From contig NZ_PVBN01000017.1 of the NCBI RefSeq assembly GCF_002968635.1, forward strand, positions 1 through 64,000: DNA of 64,000 bases, read 5' to 3'. The DNA is from Neorhizobium alkalisoli. Its GTDB lineage: Bacteria; Pseudomonadota; Alphaproteobacteria; Rhizobiales; Rhizobiaceae. The notes below the pieces were generated by a model that did no database searches, was not told the origin of the DNA, and worked only from the letters and a program-made list of their open reading frames with translations. The stretch's first letter is position 1; every line of letters begins with the position of its first letter. Positions 1 to 9,425 of the stretch are shown piece after piece. A program made the position numbers and the translations under genes.

Positions 1-321
1 ATCCCCCAGAGCCAAACCGTAACCCGGCCCACAATCAGCATTCGCCAATTCTAAAGGATAGCACCAGAACAAAGGACTTCGTCGCCAGCAGCGCCGCCGC
101 CCTCGTCAGTGAGGCGGTTTATAGATCCACCCCCATAAACAAGTCAACAGCCGTTTTTAAAAAAATGTCATTTTTCTTCGGAAAGCCGGAAACTCCAGCG
201 TTTCCATCCACCATTTGAGCAAAGATTAACGAGAAGGCGGCCATTGGTTTCCAAAAAAGCGCTTTAACCGCCCCATTTGCGATTGCTAGTGTGGCTGCAG
301 TTTTAGCGGCTGGAGTGTGAC
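1..321. other. Non-coding left edge with leftward promoter
   Basis: No convincing coding frame lies in these 321 bases. The left part carries an imperfect GC-rich dyad (CCGCCCTC / GAGGCGG, about 98-117). Next to it is a near-consensus promoter reading leftward (listed separately), preceded on its upstream side by an A/T-rich stretch. The right part (about 240-321) should carry the promoter and leader of the cyclodeaminase-family gene, but no clear -35/-10 pair stands out there. Confidence 0.6.
119..180 (-). promoter_or_regulatory. Strong rRNA-like promoter reading left
   Basis: Read on the minus strand, TTGACT (142-147) and CTATAA (119-124) are separated by exactly 17 bases, which fits the alphaproteobacterial housekeeping-sigma promoter very well. 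Immediately upstream of the -35 lies an A/T-rich block (about 150-178) resembling an UP element. Downstream of the -10 the sequence is GC-rich (ACCGCCTC), like a stringently controlled discriminator. This combination is typical of rRNA promoters, so an rRNA operon or another very highly expressed gene may start beyond the left edge. The product itself is not visible here. Confidence 0.7.
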
Positions 322-1275
322 ATGCTGGTATTGAACGAGGAACAGACGCGGGCCGCCCTTCCCTGGGGGGAATTGATCGAGGCCATCGAGCAAATGTTCC
401 GCAGCGATTGCGTGATGCCGGTCCGTCATCATCACGATATGGAGGTTCCGGGCGAGGCGACCGCCGTCATGCTGCTGATGCCCGCCTGGGTGCCGGGTGA
501 CCATATCGGCGTGAAGATCCTCAATCTCTTCCCGGACAATCATCTGCGGTCGCTTCCGACGATCATAGGCCGCTATCTCCTGTCCTCCGGCAAAACCGGC
601 GACATGCTGGCGATCGTGGAAGGAGGAGAGCTGACCGCGCGACGTACGGCCGCAACCTCGGCGCTTGCTGCCAGATATCTCGCCTCCCCGCATGCCGAGA
701 CCATGCTGATGGTCGGCACAGGGCGACTTTCGCTCAATCTCATGCAGGCGCATGCGATAACCCGTCCCCTGAAGCACTTTTTCATCTGGGGCCGCAACCG
801 AACCAAGGCTGAAGAGACCGCCAGGGACGCAAAGGCGCTCGGCATCGATGCCGTAATCGTCGATGAGCTTGCCGAAGCGGTGCGCCGGGCAGACATCGTC
901 TCCTGCGCGACGCTGTCGAGTGAGCCGCTGATCCGAGGCGAATGGCTGAAGCCCGGGGCGCATCTCGACCTCGTCGGCGCGTTCAAGCCCAGCATGCGCG
1001 AAAGCGACGACGAGGCGGTGCGGCGCTCCTCCGTCTTCGTCGATACCCGAGCCGGCGCAATGAAGGAGGGGGGCGACATCGTACAGCCACTTCAGAGCGG
1101 CGTTCTTACCGGGGACGACATCAAGGCAGAGCTTGCTGATCTGGTACATGGAAGACATCCAGGCCGTGGCGGCGCCGATGAGATCACGCTTTTCAAATCG
1201 GTCGGCGCAGCTCTTGAGGATCTGGCGGGCGCAATCCTTGCCTATCGCCATGCCAGCGGCCAAGTGTCCGGCTGA
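322..1275 (+). CDS. Ornithine cyclodeaminase / mu-crystallin family protein
   Basis: 317 residues, the usual size for this NAD(P)-dependent family, which includes ornithine and alanine dehydrogenases/cyclodeaminases and cyclic-imine reductases. The Rossmann nucleotide-binding turn MVGTGRLSLNL lies near residues 133-143. The substrate-side motif LVGAFKPSMRESDDEAV (about 216-232) occupies the position of the family's GAxxPxxxELD signature but is divergent, so the substrate cannot be named. The ATG is preceded by GGAG at a 6-nt spacing. The 3' end runs into the hrpB start region with only 25 nt between them, so co-transcription is likely. It may act in amino-acid (ornithine, proline or hydroxyproline) catabolism. 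The family is sure, the reaction is not. Confidence 0.85.
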   Translation: MLVLNEEQTRAALPWGELIEAIEQMFRSDCVMPVRHHHDMEVPGEATAVMLLMPAWVPGDHIGVKILNLFPDNHLRSLPTIIGRYLLSSGKTGDMLAIVEGGELTARRTAATSALAARYLASPHAETMLMVGTGRLSLNLMQAHAITRPLKHFFIWGRNRTKAEETARDAKALGIDAVIVDELAEAVRRADIVSCATLSSEPLIRGEWLKPGAHLDLVGAFKPSMRESDDEAVRRSSVFVDTRAGAMKEGGDIVQPLQSGVLTGDDIKAELADLVHGRHPGRGGADEITLFKSVGAALEDLAGAILAYRHASGQVSG

Positions 1276-1300
1276 TGAAAGCATTGCAGGAACAGGGGCG

Positions 1301-3760
1301 GTGATCAAAAATCTGCCAAAGCTCCCCGTCACCGAGGTTCTCGACGGGATCACCCGCGCCATCGCCGATGGCACGCGCGCCGTGTTGTCGGCGCCGCCCG
1401 GCGCCGGAAAAACGACGCTCGTGCCGCTGGCATTGCTGGAAGAGGCCTGGTGCGCCGGCAAGATCATCCTTCTCGAACCGCGCCGGCTCGCCGCCCGGGC
1501 AGCCGCTTCGCGCATGGCCTCGCTGCTTGGGGAGCAGGTCGGAGACCGGGTCGGCTACCGCATGCGGCTCGACAATCGGATATCCTCCAGAACCCGGATC
1601 GAGGTGGTGACGGAAGGCGTTTTCACCCGTATGATTCTTGACGATCCGGAACTTGCCGGCGTTTCGGCGATCATCTTCGACGAATTCCACGAGCGTTCGC
1701 TGGATGCGGATTTCGGGCTGGCGCTGGCGCTCGATGTGCAGTCGGCGCTACGCGAGGATCTGAGGATCCTGGTCATGTCGGCGACGCTCGACATCGAGCG
1801 CGTGGCAGGATTGCTTGGCGATCCGCCGGTAATCAAGAGCGAGGGCCGCAGCTTCCCGATCGACATCCGGCATCGTGACCGGGCGCCGAACGAGCGAATC
1901 GAGGATGCCATGACCCGCATCATCATCGAGGCGCATGACGAGGAAGCGGGATCGATTCTCGCCTTTCTTCCGGGACAGGCGGAGATCCTGCGTACCGTCG
2001 AGCGCCTCGAGGGGAGATTCGGTCCGGAGACCACGGTCGTCCCTCTTTATGGAAACCTTGGACAGAAGGAACAGGACCTGGCGATCAGGCCGGCACCGGC
2101 AGGCAGCCGCAAGATCGTTCTCGCCACCTCGATCGCCGAGACATCCATCACCATCGACGGGGTGCGGATCGTCATCGACAGCGGCCTGCAGCGACTGCCG
2201 GTCTTCGAGCCGTCGACGGGCATCACGCGGCTGGAAACGGTGCGGGTTTCGCGCGCCTCGGCCGACCAGCGTGCCGGACGCGCCGGACGCACGGAGCCGG
2301 GGATCGCGATCCGGCTCTGGCATCCCGGCCAGACGGCCGCACTTCAAGCCTTCACCCCACCGCAGATCCTTGCAAGCGATCTCTCCGCCCTGGCACTCGA
2401 CCTTGCCCATTGGGGCGTGCAGGATCCCGCGGCACTTGCCTTTCTCGATCCGCCGCCTGCGCCGGCTTTCAAGGAAGCGAAGACGCTGCTGGTCCAGCTC
2501 GGCGCACTCGACGACCAGGGCGGCCTGACGGAAAAAGGGCGGCTGATGCGCGAGCTTGCTCTTCCGCCCCGGCTTTCCGCCATGGCGATTTCCGCCGCGG
2601 AAGAGGGTTTTGGTCGTCAGGCATGTCTGCTCGCCGTGCTTTTCACCGAACAGGGGCTTGGCGGAAACGATGTCGATCTCGATGAACGGCTGAGGCGTTT
2701 CCGCAACGACCGTGGCGACCGGGCCGAAGCGGCAAGAAAGCTCGCAAATAGAATTGCGTCCAATTTGCCGAAAGCTGTGCGATCGAGCGAAACAGCCCTT
2801 GCCGGCCGGCTTCTTCTCCGTGCCTATCCGGACAGGGTCGCCCTTCAGAGAGGCGGGCGCGGGCGCTTCGTCATGACGAACGGCCGCGGAGCGGAACTGC
2901 CCGAGACGGAAAGGCTTGCTTCGGCTCAGATGCTGGTCATTGCCGATCTTACCGGCCGCGCCGCGCAAGGGCGTATCCTCGCAGCGGCAGAGATTACCCG
3001 GGCGGACGTGGAAGACGAGCTTTCCGGTGCGATCGAGCAAAAGGACGAATGTTTCTTCGACCGCGCCAGCCGGCAGGTGCGGGCCCGTAAGGTGAGGCGC
3101 CTCGGTGCCATCATCTTCGAGGAAAAGCCCTTGCCGCGCCCCCGTGGCGAGGAGGCGGCCAAGGCGCTTGCCGATGGCGTCCGCGAACTCGGCCTGCAGG
3201 CTCTGCCGTTCTCCAAGGATGGGACGCAGCTTCGGGAAAGGATCGGTTTTCTGCATCGGACGATCGGAGAGCCGTGGCCCGACATGAGTGACGAAGCGTT
3301 GCTTGCCCGGCTAGACGACTGGTTCGTGCCGTTCCAGGGCAACGCCGCCGGCCTCGATGCCGTGGATGCGGGAAACCTTTCGGAAGGGCTGCGTTCCCTC
3401 ATTGCTCATGCGGCGGCGCAGGATCTCGGCAAACTGGCACCGACCCATTTCGAGGCGCCGACGGGCCAGCGTCATCCGATACGCTACGGTGGCGAGGAGC
3501 CGGTCCTGGCCATCCGCGTGCAAGAGCTGTTCGGGCTGAAGAAACATCCGGCCGTTGCGGGCGGAAGGCTGCCGCTGCTCTTGGAGCTGACCTCGCCGGC
3601 ACATCGGCCGATCCAGACGACCCGTGACCTTCCGGGCTTCTGGGCAGGGTCCTGGAAAGATGTGCGCGCCGAGATGCGCGGGCGATATCCAAGGCACCCA
3701 TGGCCGGACGATCCCTCGGAGGCTCTTCCGACGACACGTGCCAAACCGCGGGGGACGTGA
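1301..3760 (+). CDS. hrpB: ATP-dependent helicase HrpB
   Basis: DEAH/RHA-family helicase of 819 residues, matching the roughly 810 aa of other HrpB proteins. Walker A APPGAGKTT is at about residues 31-39, the Walker B box reads DEFHERSLDADFGL (DEFH, as is usual for HrpB), followed by SATLD and the helicase C domain motif QRAGRAGR. The HrpB-specific C-terminal domain is complete. The frame is open further upstream, but those codons overlap the preceding gene; the GTG at 1301, after an AGG/AGGGG tract and giving the family length, is the better start. HrpB's cellular role is not firmly established; RNA remodelling is presumed. Confidence 0.92.
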   Translation: MIKNLPKLPVTEVLDGITRAIADGTRAVLSAPPGAGKTTLVPLALLEEAWCAGKIILLEPRRLAARAAASRMASLLGEQVGDRVGYRMRLDNRISSRTRIEVVTEGVFTRMILDDPELAGVSAIIFDEFHERSLDADFGLALALDVQSALREDLRILVMSATLDIERVAGLLGDPPVIKSEGRSFPIDIRHRDRAPNERIEDAMTRIIIEAHDEEAGSILAFLPGQAEILRTVERLEGRFGPETTVVPLYGNLGQKEQDLAIRPAPAGSRKIVLATSIAETSITIDGVRIVIDSGLQRLPVFEPSTGITRLETVRVSRASADQRAGRAGRTEPGIAIRLWHPGQTAALQAFTPPQILASDLSALALDLAHWGVQDPAALAFLDPPPAPAFKEAKTLLVQLGALDDQGGLTEKGRLMRELALPPRLSAMAISAAEEGFGRQACLLAVLFTEQGLGGNDVDLDERLRRFRNDRGDRAEAARKLANRIASNLPKAVRSSETALAGRLLLRAYPDRVALQRGGRGRFVMTNGRGAELPETERLASAQMLVIADLTGRAAQGRILAAAEITRADVEDELSGAIEQKDECFFDRASRQVRARKVRRLGAIIFEEKPLPRPRGEEAAKALADGVRELGLQALPFSKDGTQLRERIGFLHRTIGEPWPDMSDEALLARLDDWFVPFQGNAAGLDAVDAGNLSEGLRSLIAHAAAQDLGKLAPTHFEAPTGQRHPIRYGGEEPVLAIRVQELFGLKKHPAVAGGRLPLLLELTSPAHRPIQTTRDLPGFWAGSWKDVRAEMRGRYPRHPWPDDPSEALPTTRAKPRGT

Positions 3761-3845
3761 CAGAATGCCGCCTGCGACCCGATGTCGAGCCGGTTTATGA
3801 AGCAGGCTCCATTCATCGGCATTCGCCGGAAAGCAGAGGCAGGCG

Positions 3846-5162
3846 TTGAGTCTAGACAGTTCTTCGGTGCGCTATGCGCAGTTCGGCCCTTCGAGCCGCC
3901 GCATCCGGCTCCAAACGCTGGTGCGGCTTCGCTGGCTTGCCGTCACGGGCCAGACGATCACCGTGCTGATCGTCGGACTGCTTCTGAAGTTTCCGCTTCC
4001 TCTTAAGGAGGCGGCCATCCTGATCGGGGCGCTCGCCGTTGCGAACCTTATCCTGTCCGTCTGGTTTCCGCAGACGCATAGGCTGGGGCCGAAGGCGGCC
4101 CTGGCGCTGCTGGGTTTCGACCTCTTGCAGATGGCAGCGCTGCTTTTCATCACCGGCGGACTCGCCAATCCGTTTGCGCCGCTGATCTGTGTGCCGGTCA
4201 TCATCGCTTTTGCATCGCAGCCGTTGCGCCATTCGCTGGTGTTGATCGTCTTCGCATTGATCTGCACCACGGTGATCGCCTTCTCTCCCTATGCGGTGCC
4301 CTGGTATGAGGGCGAAACGCTGAGAATCCAGCCGGTCATGCAGCTCGGCGTCTGGTGCTCGATCGCTTCGATGATGATGTTTGCGGCCTTCTATGCCTAC
4401 CGGGTCTCACATGAAGCGACGCTGCTTGCCGACGCGCTGGCAGCGACCGAACTGGTGCTGGAACGAGAAAAGCATCTCTCGCAGCTCGACGGACTGGCGG
4501 CCGCGGCAGCTCACGAACTCGGCACACCACTTGCCACGATCAGCGTCGTCGCCAAGGAGATGGAGCGCGAGCTCTCGGAGAACGACCGGTTCCGCGAAGA
4601 TGTCCAGCTCCTCAGGAGCCAGAGCGAACGGTGCCGCGACATCCTCCGCCGCCTCACCTCGCTCTCCGCCGAAAGCGAGGAACATATGCGCCGGCTGCCG
4701 CTCTCCTCCCTGGTGGAAGAAGTGGTCGCGCCGCATCGCCAGTTCGGAATCCAGATCGAACTCGTCGAGAAACACGACCGGGCAAGCGAGCCGGTCGGCA
4801 GCCGCAATGCCGGCATTATCTACGGGCTCGGGAATCTGATCGAAAATGCCGTCGACTACGCCAGAAGCAAGGTTATCGTCACTGTCGAGCATGATGCGGA
4901 ACAGGTGGCGATCACCATCGAAGATGACGGCCAGGGTTACGCGCCGGATATTCTTTCCCGGATCGGCGAACCCTATATGACAAAGAGACCGCGGGAAGAC
5001 GAGCGCGCAGGCGGCCTGGGACTCGGGCTTTTCATCGCAAAGACGTTGCTCGAGCGCTCCGGTGCATCGATTCGTTTCGGCAATCGCGACAGTGGCGAGG
5101 CGGGCGCGCGCATCCGGATCGAATGGCCGCGATCGGTCATGGAAACCCATGATCCGAAATGA
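3846..5162 (+). CDS. actS: Redox sensor histidine kinase ActS/RegB
   Basis: 438-residue membrane kinase of the RegB/PrrB/ActS family. The N-terminal half has about six hydrophobic segments (roughly 30-185) with the ubiquinone-sensing heptapeptide GGLANPF at 104-110. The phospho-acceptor is H223 in AAHELGTPL. The redox-active cysteine of the family is present as C263 in SERCRDIL. The ATPase domain shows NLIENAVDYA (330-339), DDGQG (360-364) and GGLGLGLF (389-396). In relatives the quinone pool and cysteine oxidation inhibit the kinase, which phosphorylates ActR/RegA to control respiratory, carbon- and nitrogen-fixation and acid-tolerance genes. TTG start with a weak AGAGG upstream; actR follows 73 nt downstream. 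Confidence 0.93.
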   Translation: MSLDSSSVRYAQFGPSSRRIRLQTLVRLRWLAVTGQTITVLIVGLLLKFPLPLKEAAILIGALAVANLILSVWFPQTHRLGPKAALALLGFDLLQMAALLFITGGLANPFAPLICVPVIIAFASQPLRHSLVLIVFALICTTVIAFSPYAVPWYEGETLRIQPVMQLGVWCSIASMMMFAAFYAYRVSHEATLLADALAATELVLEREKHLSQLDGLAAAAAHELGTPLATISVVAKEMERELSENDRFREDVQLLRSQSERCRDILRRLTSLSAESEEHMRRLPLSSLVEEVVAPHRQFGIQIELVEKHDRASEPVGSRNAGIIYGLGNLIENAVDYARSKVIVTVEHDAEQVAITIEDDGQGYAPDILSRIGEPYMTKRPREDERAGGLGLGLFIAKTLLERSGASIRFGNRDSGEAGARIRIEWPRSVMETHDPK

Positions 5163-5235
5163 TTTGCGCGCAGTGTGTGAACGATCATAATTGACAAGGA
5201 AGGCGGGCCTTCAAGAAAGCCCGTGGAGAAAAAGA

Positions 5236-5811
5236 ATGGAAACGCACCTGGAAAATCCGAAAGCTCACGAGGATCACGGACTGGGGCCTGACCCGTCCCT
5301 GCTGATCGTCGATGACGACGGGCCTTTCCTGCGCCGGCTGGCGCGCGCGATGGAAAGTCGCGGCTTTCTCGTCGATACGGCGGAATCGGTTGCAGAAGGC
5401 ATAGCCAAATCGAAAGCCCGCCCGCCGAAATATGCGGTGGTCGACCTGCGCCTGGGTGACGGCAATGGGCTCGATGTTATCGAGGCGATCCGCCAGAGCC
5501 GTGAAGATACCCAGGTAATCGTGCTTACCGGCTATGGCAATATCGCGACCGCCGTGACCGCGGTTAAACTTGGGGCGCTCGATTATCTCGCCAAACCCGC
5601 CGACGCCGACGATATCTTTCATGCGCTGACGCAACGGCCGGGCGAAAAGGCGGATGTGCCGGAAAACCCAATGTCCGCCGACCGCGTACGCTGGGAGCAC
5701 ATTCAGCGGGTCTACGAAATGTGCGAACGCAATGTTTCCGAAACCGCCCGCCGGCTCAATATGCACCGCCGTACGCTGCAGCGCATTCTTGCCAAGCGGG
5801 CACCCAAATAG
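5236..5811 (+). CDS. actR: Response regulator ActR/RegA
   Basis: 191-residue partner of the upstream kinase. Receiver domain with acidic pocket D26-D28, phospho-acceptor D70 (VVDLRLGDG) and conserved K120. A short linker is followed by a Fis-type helix-turn-helix at about 166-188 (NVSETARRLNMHRRTLQRIL), the strongly conserved RegA DNA-binding domain. The ATG at 5236 is preceded by GGAGA and gives the family length; the frame is open upstream to 5191. An imperfect GGGC/GCCC dyad lies between the two genes (about 5203-5220). The stop codon is separated by a single base from the stop of the convergent mmcB gene. Confidence 0.95.
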   Translation: METHLENPKAHEDHGLGPDPSLLIVDDDGPFLRRLARAMESRGFLVDTAESVAEGIAKSKARPPKYAVVDLRLGDGNGLDVIEAIRQSREDTQVIVLTGYGNIATAVTAVKLGALDYLAKPADADDIFHALTQRPGEKADVPENPMSADRVRWEHIQRVYEMCERNVSETARRLNMHRRTLQRILAKRAPK

Positions 5812-5812
5812 A

Positions 5813-6301
5813 CTACATGTCGTCGAAAGTCTTGCCGGCTGCCCATTCGGCCAACATCAGCCGCTGGGCCGCAGCACGGGAAAAGTTCAGCATAACCGCC
5901 TTGCGGGTCGCAGGCGCCAGCCTGTGCTCCGGGGCGTCCCGCAGGAGATGTCCGCCATACCCGTCCGAAAGGAACAGGCCGCAGTCCTCCGGAAAGATCT
6001 CGAGCGGTACGTCCTTGTGAGTGGCGAAAAAAAGCCTGTCGCAGTAGGACCGGTAATCGGGCCATTTCCGATCGACGCGAAAGTCCTCGATCGAGGTCTT
6101 GATCTCGATGATCCAGATTTCGCCTTTTTCGGAAATCGTTATGAGGTCGGCCCGCCGCCCGTTCGCAAGAACAAGCTCGGGCAGAAGAGCGTGACGCATC
6201 TCGTGCAGCAGAATCTGCACGCCCTTCCGAACCAACAAGGCGCGCGCCGATTGACGCCCATCTATTAATGGATTGTTACTGGCGAGATTGAGTATAGTCA
6301 T
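5813..6301 (-). CDS. mmcB: MmcB family DNA repair protein
   Basis: 162 residues resembling MmcB, known from Caulobacter as an SOS-regulated protein needed for mitomycin C resistance. The central part (RRADLITISEKGEIWIIEIK) has the spacing of a PD-(D/E)xK nuclease core: an Asp after a Gly-Arg-Arg turn, then E-I-K. It therefore probably acts as, or derives from, a nuclease. The ATG at 6301 was chosen over an in-frame TTG at 6334 because homology-like sequence starts with LASNNPLIDG. I see no GTTC-N7-GTTC LexA box in the short upstream region, unlike the SOS-regulated Caulobacter gene. Confidence 0.85.
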   Translation of the reverse strand: MTILNLASNNPLIDGRQSARALLVRKGVQILLHEMRHALLPELVLANGRRADLITISEKGEIWIIEIKTSIEDFRVDRKWPDYRSYCDRLFFATHKDVPLEIFPEDCGLFLSDGYGGHLLRDAPEHRLAPATRKAVMLNFSRAAAQRLMLAEWAAGKTFDDM

Positions 6302-6480
6302 GTCTTCTGGCTGCTGCCGCTGATAATGTTGCAAAAACGCAATGGCATTTTTCTATTATGCGCCCGGCCCATCTTGGAGCATCGCGGCGGCTTGCCAAGG
6401 TCAATTTAATCGAAAATAACGGCTTATCAAAGGTGCTCGCGCACCTGCCCCAATCGATTCGTTCATCCCAAGAGATTTCC

Positions 6481-7149
6481 ATGCGCTTACGCAAAAGCAT
6501 GCTCGCACTCGGCCTGTTGGCAGCTACCGCCCTGGCCGGTTGTTCCACGACGTCGTCTTCCGGTGGTACCGAAGTTGCCACCATCACCACCTCGCAGATT
6601 TTCACCGAATCCTACGGTTCGGTAAAGGATGCCGGCTATACTCTTCCGGCCATCCCGATCAGCCGCATGGACAAGAAGTTCCATCGTCAGATCATCGGCT
6701 ATTCGACAACCGAACAGCCGGGCACGATCGTCGTCAATACCCGCGAGCGGTTCCTCTATTATATCCTGCCGAACGGTAAGGCCGTGCGCTACGGCATTGG
6801 CGTCGGCAAGCAGGGCTTTGCCTGGTCTGGCACCGCCTATGTCGCATGGAAGCAGGAATGGCCCACCTGGCATCCGCCGAAGGAAATGGCTGTCCGCCGT
6901 CCGGACGTGGCAAAATATGTCGAAGACGGTATGGGGCCTGGTCTCAGCAACCCGCTGGGCGCGCGCGCCATGTATCTCTTCAACGAAAAGGGCCAGGATA
7001 CGCTCTTCCGCCTGCATGGAACGCCGGAATGGGCCTCGATCGGCACCGCCGCTTCCTCCGGCTGCATCCGCCTCATGAACCAGGACATCATCGACCTCTA
7101 CAGTCGTGTTCGCCCCGGCCGTAACACCAAGGTCGTCGTGATTCAGTAA
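6481..7149 (+). CDS. L,D-transpeptidase (YkuD) lipoprotein
   Basis: 222 residues. A lipoprotein signal peptide (positively charged start, then MLALGLLAATALAGC) places the lipidated cysteine at C21. The YkuD catalytic domain ends with H179 and the nucleophile C195 in the SSGCIRL motif. Such enzymes make 3-3 peptidoglycan cross-links or attach proteins to peptidoglycan in the periplasm; rhizobia carry many paralogues, so the exact role is open. The ATG at 6481 has AGAG upstream and starts the signal peptide; upstream in-frame codons are not plausible. A strong bidirectional terminator follows 22 nt after the stop. Confidence 0.9.
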   Translation: MRLRKSMLALGLLAATALAGCSTTSSSGGTEVATITTSQIFTESYGSVKDAGYTLPAIPISRMDKKFHRQIIGYSTTEQPGTIVVNTRERFLYYILPNGKAVRYGIGVGKQGFAWSGTAYVAWKQEWPTWHPPKEMAVRRPDVAKYVEDGMGPGLSNPLGARAMYLFNEKGQDTLFRLHGTPEWASIGTAASSGCIRLMNQDIIDLYSRVRPGRNTKVVVIQ

Positions 7150-7170
7150 ATCACCTTCTGAACAACACCG

Positions 7171-7207
7171 AAAAGGCCGCCGAAGACATCTCCGGCGGCC
7201 TTTTCCG
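7171..7207. terminator. Bidirectional intrinsic terminator
   Basis: Perfect 12-bp stem (AAAAGGCCGCCG / CGGCGGCCTTTT, 7171-7182 and 7193-7204) with T-rich flanks on both strands. It lies between the convergent L,D-transpeptidase and malate synthase genes and can serve both. Confidence 0.9.
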
Positions 7208-7253
7208 TTGAACAGATGGAGTGGCCGTCACCTCGACGACCACATTGTAGTGG

Positions 7254-9425
7254 TCAGCCGGCGAGCTTCGCCTTGAGCTCGATGCGGCGGCGGTGCAGGA
7301 CCGGCTCGGTATAGCCGTTCGGCTGCTCACGGCCCTTCAGCACCAGCTCCAGTGCGGCCTGGAAGGCTATGGAACCCTCGAAATCCGGCGCCATCGGGCG
7401 GTAAAGCGGATCGCCTGCATTCTGGCCGTCGACGACCGCCGCCATGCGCTTCATGGTCTCCACAACCTGTTCCTCGCTCACCAGACCGTGGTGCAGCCAG
7501 TTGGCCATGTGCTGGGCGGAAATGCGCAGTGTCGCGCGATCTTCCATCAGGCCGACATTGTTGATGTCGGGCACTTTGGAGCAGCCGACTCCCTGATCGA
7601 TCCACCGAACCACATAACCGAGGATGCCCTGGGCGTTGTTGTCGAGTTCACGCTGGATTTCCTCCGGCGTCCAGTTCGGCCGCGGTGCCACCGGAACGGA
7701 GAGGATATCCGAGAGCTTTGCCCGCGTCCGGCTCTTCAAGCCCGCCTGAACCTCGACCACACTGACCTTGTGGTAATGGGTCGCGTGAAGCGTCGCGGCC
7801 GTCGGCGACGGCACCCAGGCGGTATTGGCGCCAGCTTTCGGATGGGCGATCTTCTGCTCCAGCATCGCCGCCATCAGATCCGGCATGGCCCACATGCCCT
7901 TGCCGATCTGGGCACGCCCGGACAGTCCGCATTGGAGGCCGATGTCGACATTCCAATTCTCGTAGGCCGCTATCCAGGCCGCCTGCTTCATGTCGCCCTT
8001 GCGGATCATAGGGCCTGCTTCCATCGACGTATGGATTTCGTCACCAGTGCGATCGAGGAAACCGGTATTGATGAAGACCACCCGTTCCCGCGCCTGCCGG
8101 ATGCATTCCTTCATATTGACGGTCGTCCGGCGCTCCTCGTCCATGATCCCCATCTTGATCGCGTTGGTCGGAAGGCCGAGGGCCTCTTCGACCCGGGAGA
8201 ATATCTCGCAGGCGAAGGCGACCTCTTCCGGTCCGTGCATCTTCGGCTTGACCACATACATCGAGCCGTGCCGGGAATTCTGCCGACGACCTTGCGGGCC
8301 GATGTCATGGATCGCGATCAGTGCCGTGACCATGGCGTCCATGATCCCTTCCGGCACCTCATTGCCCTCGCTGTCCAGCACGGCCGGATTGGTCATCAGG
8401 TGCCCGACATTGCGCACCAGCATCAGCGAACGGCGCTTCAACGAAAACCGCGAGCCGTCCGGCGCCAGGTAATCCGTGTCGGGGTTCAGCTTACGGGTAA
8501 AGCTCTTGCCACCCTTCTCGACCTCCTCCGCCAGATCGCCGTTCATCAGGCCGAGCCAGTTGCGATAGACAACGACCTTGTCTTCCGCATCGACGGCGGC
8601 GACGGAATCCTCGCAGTCCATGATCGTGGTGATCGCCGACTCCAGCCGGACGTCCGAAATCTTTGCCGGATCGTCCTTGCCGGTCGGCGTCGTGGCGTCG
8701 ATCAGGATCTCGATGTGCAGGCCGTTTTTGGTAAGCAACAGATGAGTGGGTTGCGTCGACTGGCCAAGATAGCCGGCAAATTGAGTGGGATCGGCAAGCT
8801 CGACGGTCTCGCCGTCCTGGGCGGCAGCCTTCAGTTTGCCGTCGGTGATGACGAAGGAGGTGACGTCGCTCCAGCTTCCGCCCGACAGCGGCGCGGACTG
8901 ATCGAGGAAATCGCGCGCCCAGGCGATCACTTTTGCGCCGCGAAGCGGATTGTAACCTTTGCCTTTTTCGGCGCCGTCCGTTTCAGAAATGGCGTCCGTT
9001 CCGTAGAGCGCGTCATAGAGCGAACCCCAGCGCGCATTGGCGGCATTCAGCGCATAACGGGCGTTCATTACCGGCACGACGAGCTGCGGTCCGGCGATCT
9101 CGGCAATCTCCGGATCGACCTTGTCAGTCGAAACACTGAAATCCGGCCCCTCGGGCAAGAGATAACCGATCTCCCGCAGGAAGGCTTCGTAGGCCGAAAG
9201 ATCCGTCGGCGCGCCATTCTTTCGATACCAGTCGTCCAGCTTCTCCTGAAAAGCGTCACGCTTGGCAAGCAAGGCGCGGTTCTTGGGTGCAAGATCGTGA
9301 ACGGCTTTCGAAAATTCGGAGAAGAACCGCTCGGCATCGACGCCGGTGCCGGGAAGTGCTTCTCTCACCAGGAAATCATGAAGTTCCTCGTCGATCGCGA
9401 GACCGTTCTTTTCAATGCGACCCAT
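7254..9425 (-). CDS. glcB: Malate synthase G
   Basis: 723 residues, the exact size class of isoform G. It condenses glyoxylate and acetyl-CoA to malate in the glyoxylate bypass and glycolate use. E272 (DCEDS) and R338 (LVRNVGH) fall at the same positions as the E. coli magnesium- and glyoxylate-binding residues. The KPKMHGPEEV motif is at 393-402 and GIMDEERRTTVN at 426-437. ATG at 9425 after a strong GGGAGG; the frame's further N-terminal extension is not family-like. It stands alone on the minus strand, upstream of the bidirectional terminator. Confidence 0.97.
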   Translation of the reverse strand: MGRIEKNGLAIDEELHDFLVREALPGTGVDAERFFSEFSKAVHDLAPKNRALLAKRDAFQEKLDDWYRKNGAPTDLSAYEAFLREIGYLLPEGPDFSVSTDKVDPEIAEIAGPQLVVPVMNARYALNAANARWGSLYDALYGTDAISETDGAEKGKGYNPLRGAKVIAWARDFLDQSAPLSGGSWSDVTSFVITDGKLKAAAQDGETVELADPTQFAGYLGQSTQPTHLLLTKNGLHIEILIDATTPTGKDDPAKISDVRLESAITTIMDCEDSVAAVDAEDKVVVYRNWLGLMNGDLAEEVEKGGKSFTRKLNPDTDYLAPDGSRFSLKRRSLMLVRNVGHLMTNPAVLDSEGNEVPEGIMDAMVTALIAIHDIGPQGRRQNSRHGSMYVVKPKMHGPEEVAFACEIFSRVEEALGLPTNAIKMGIMDEERRTTVNMKECIRQARERVVFINTGFLDRTGDEIHTSMEAGPMIRKGDMKQAAWIAAYENWNVDIGLQCGLSGRAQIGKGMWAMPDLMAAMLEQKIAHPKAGANTAWVPSPTAATLHATHYHKVSVVEVQAGLKSRTRAKLSDILSVPVAPRPNWTPEEIQRELDNNAQGILGYVVRWIDQGVGCSKVPDINNVGLMEDRATLRISAQHMANWLHHGLVSEEQVVETMKRMAAVVDGQNAGDPLYRPMAPDFEGSIAFQAALELVLKGREQPNGYTEPVLHRRRIELKAKLAG

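Noticed and set aside
5203..5220. Terminator between actS and actR
   Set aside because: The GGGC/GCCC dyad has mismatches and no T-run; the genes are probably co-transcribed or actR has its own promoter.
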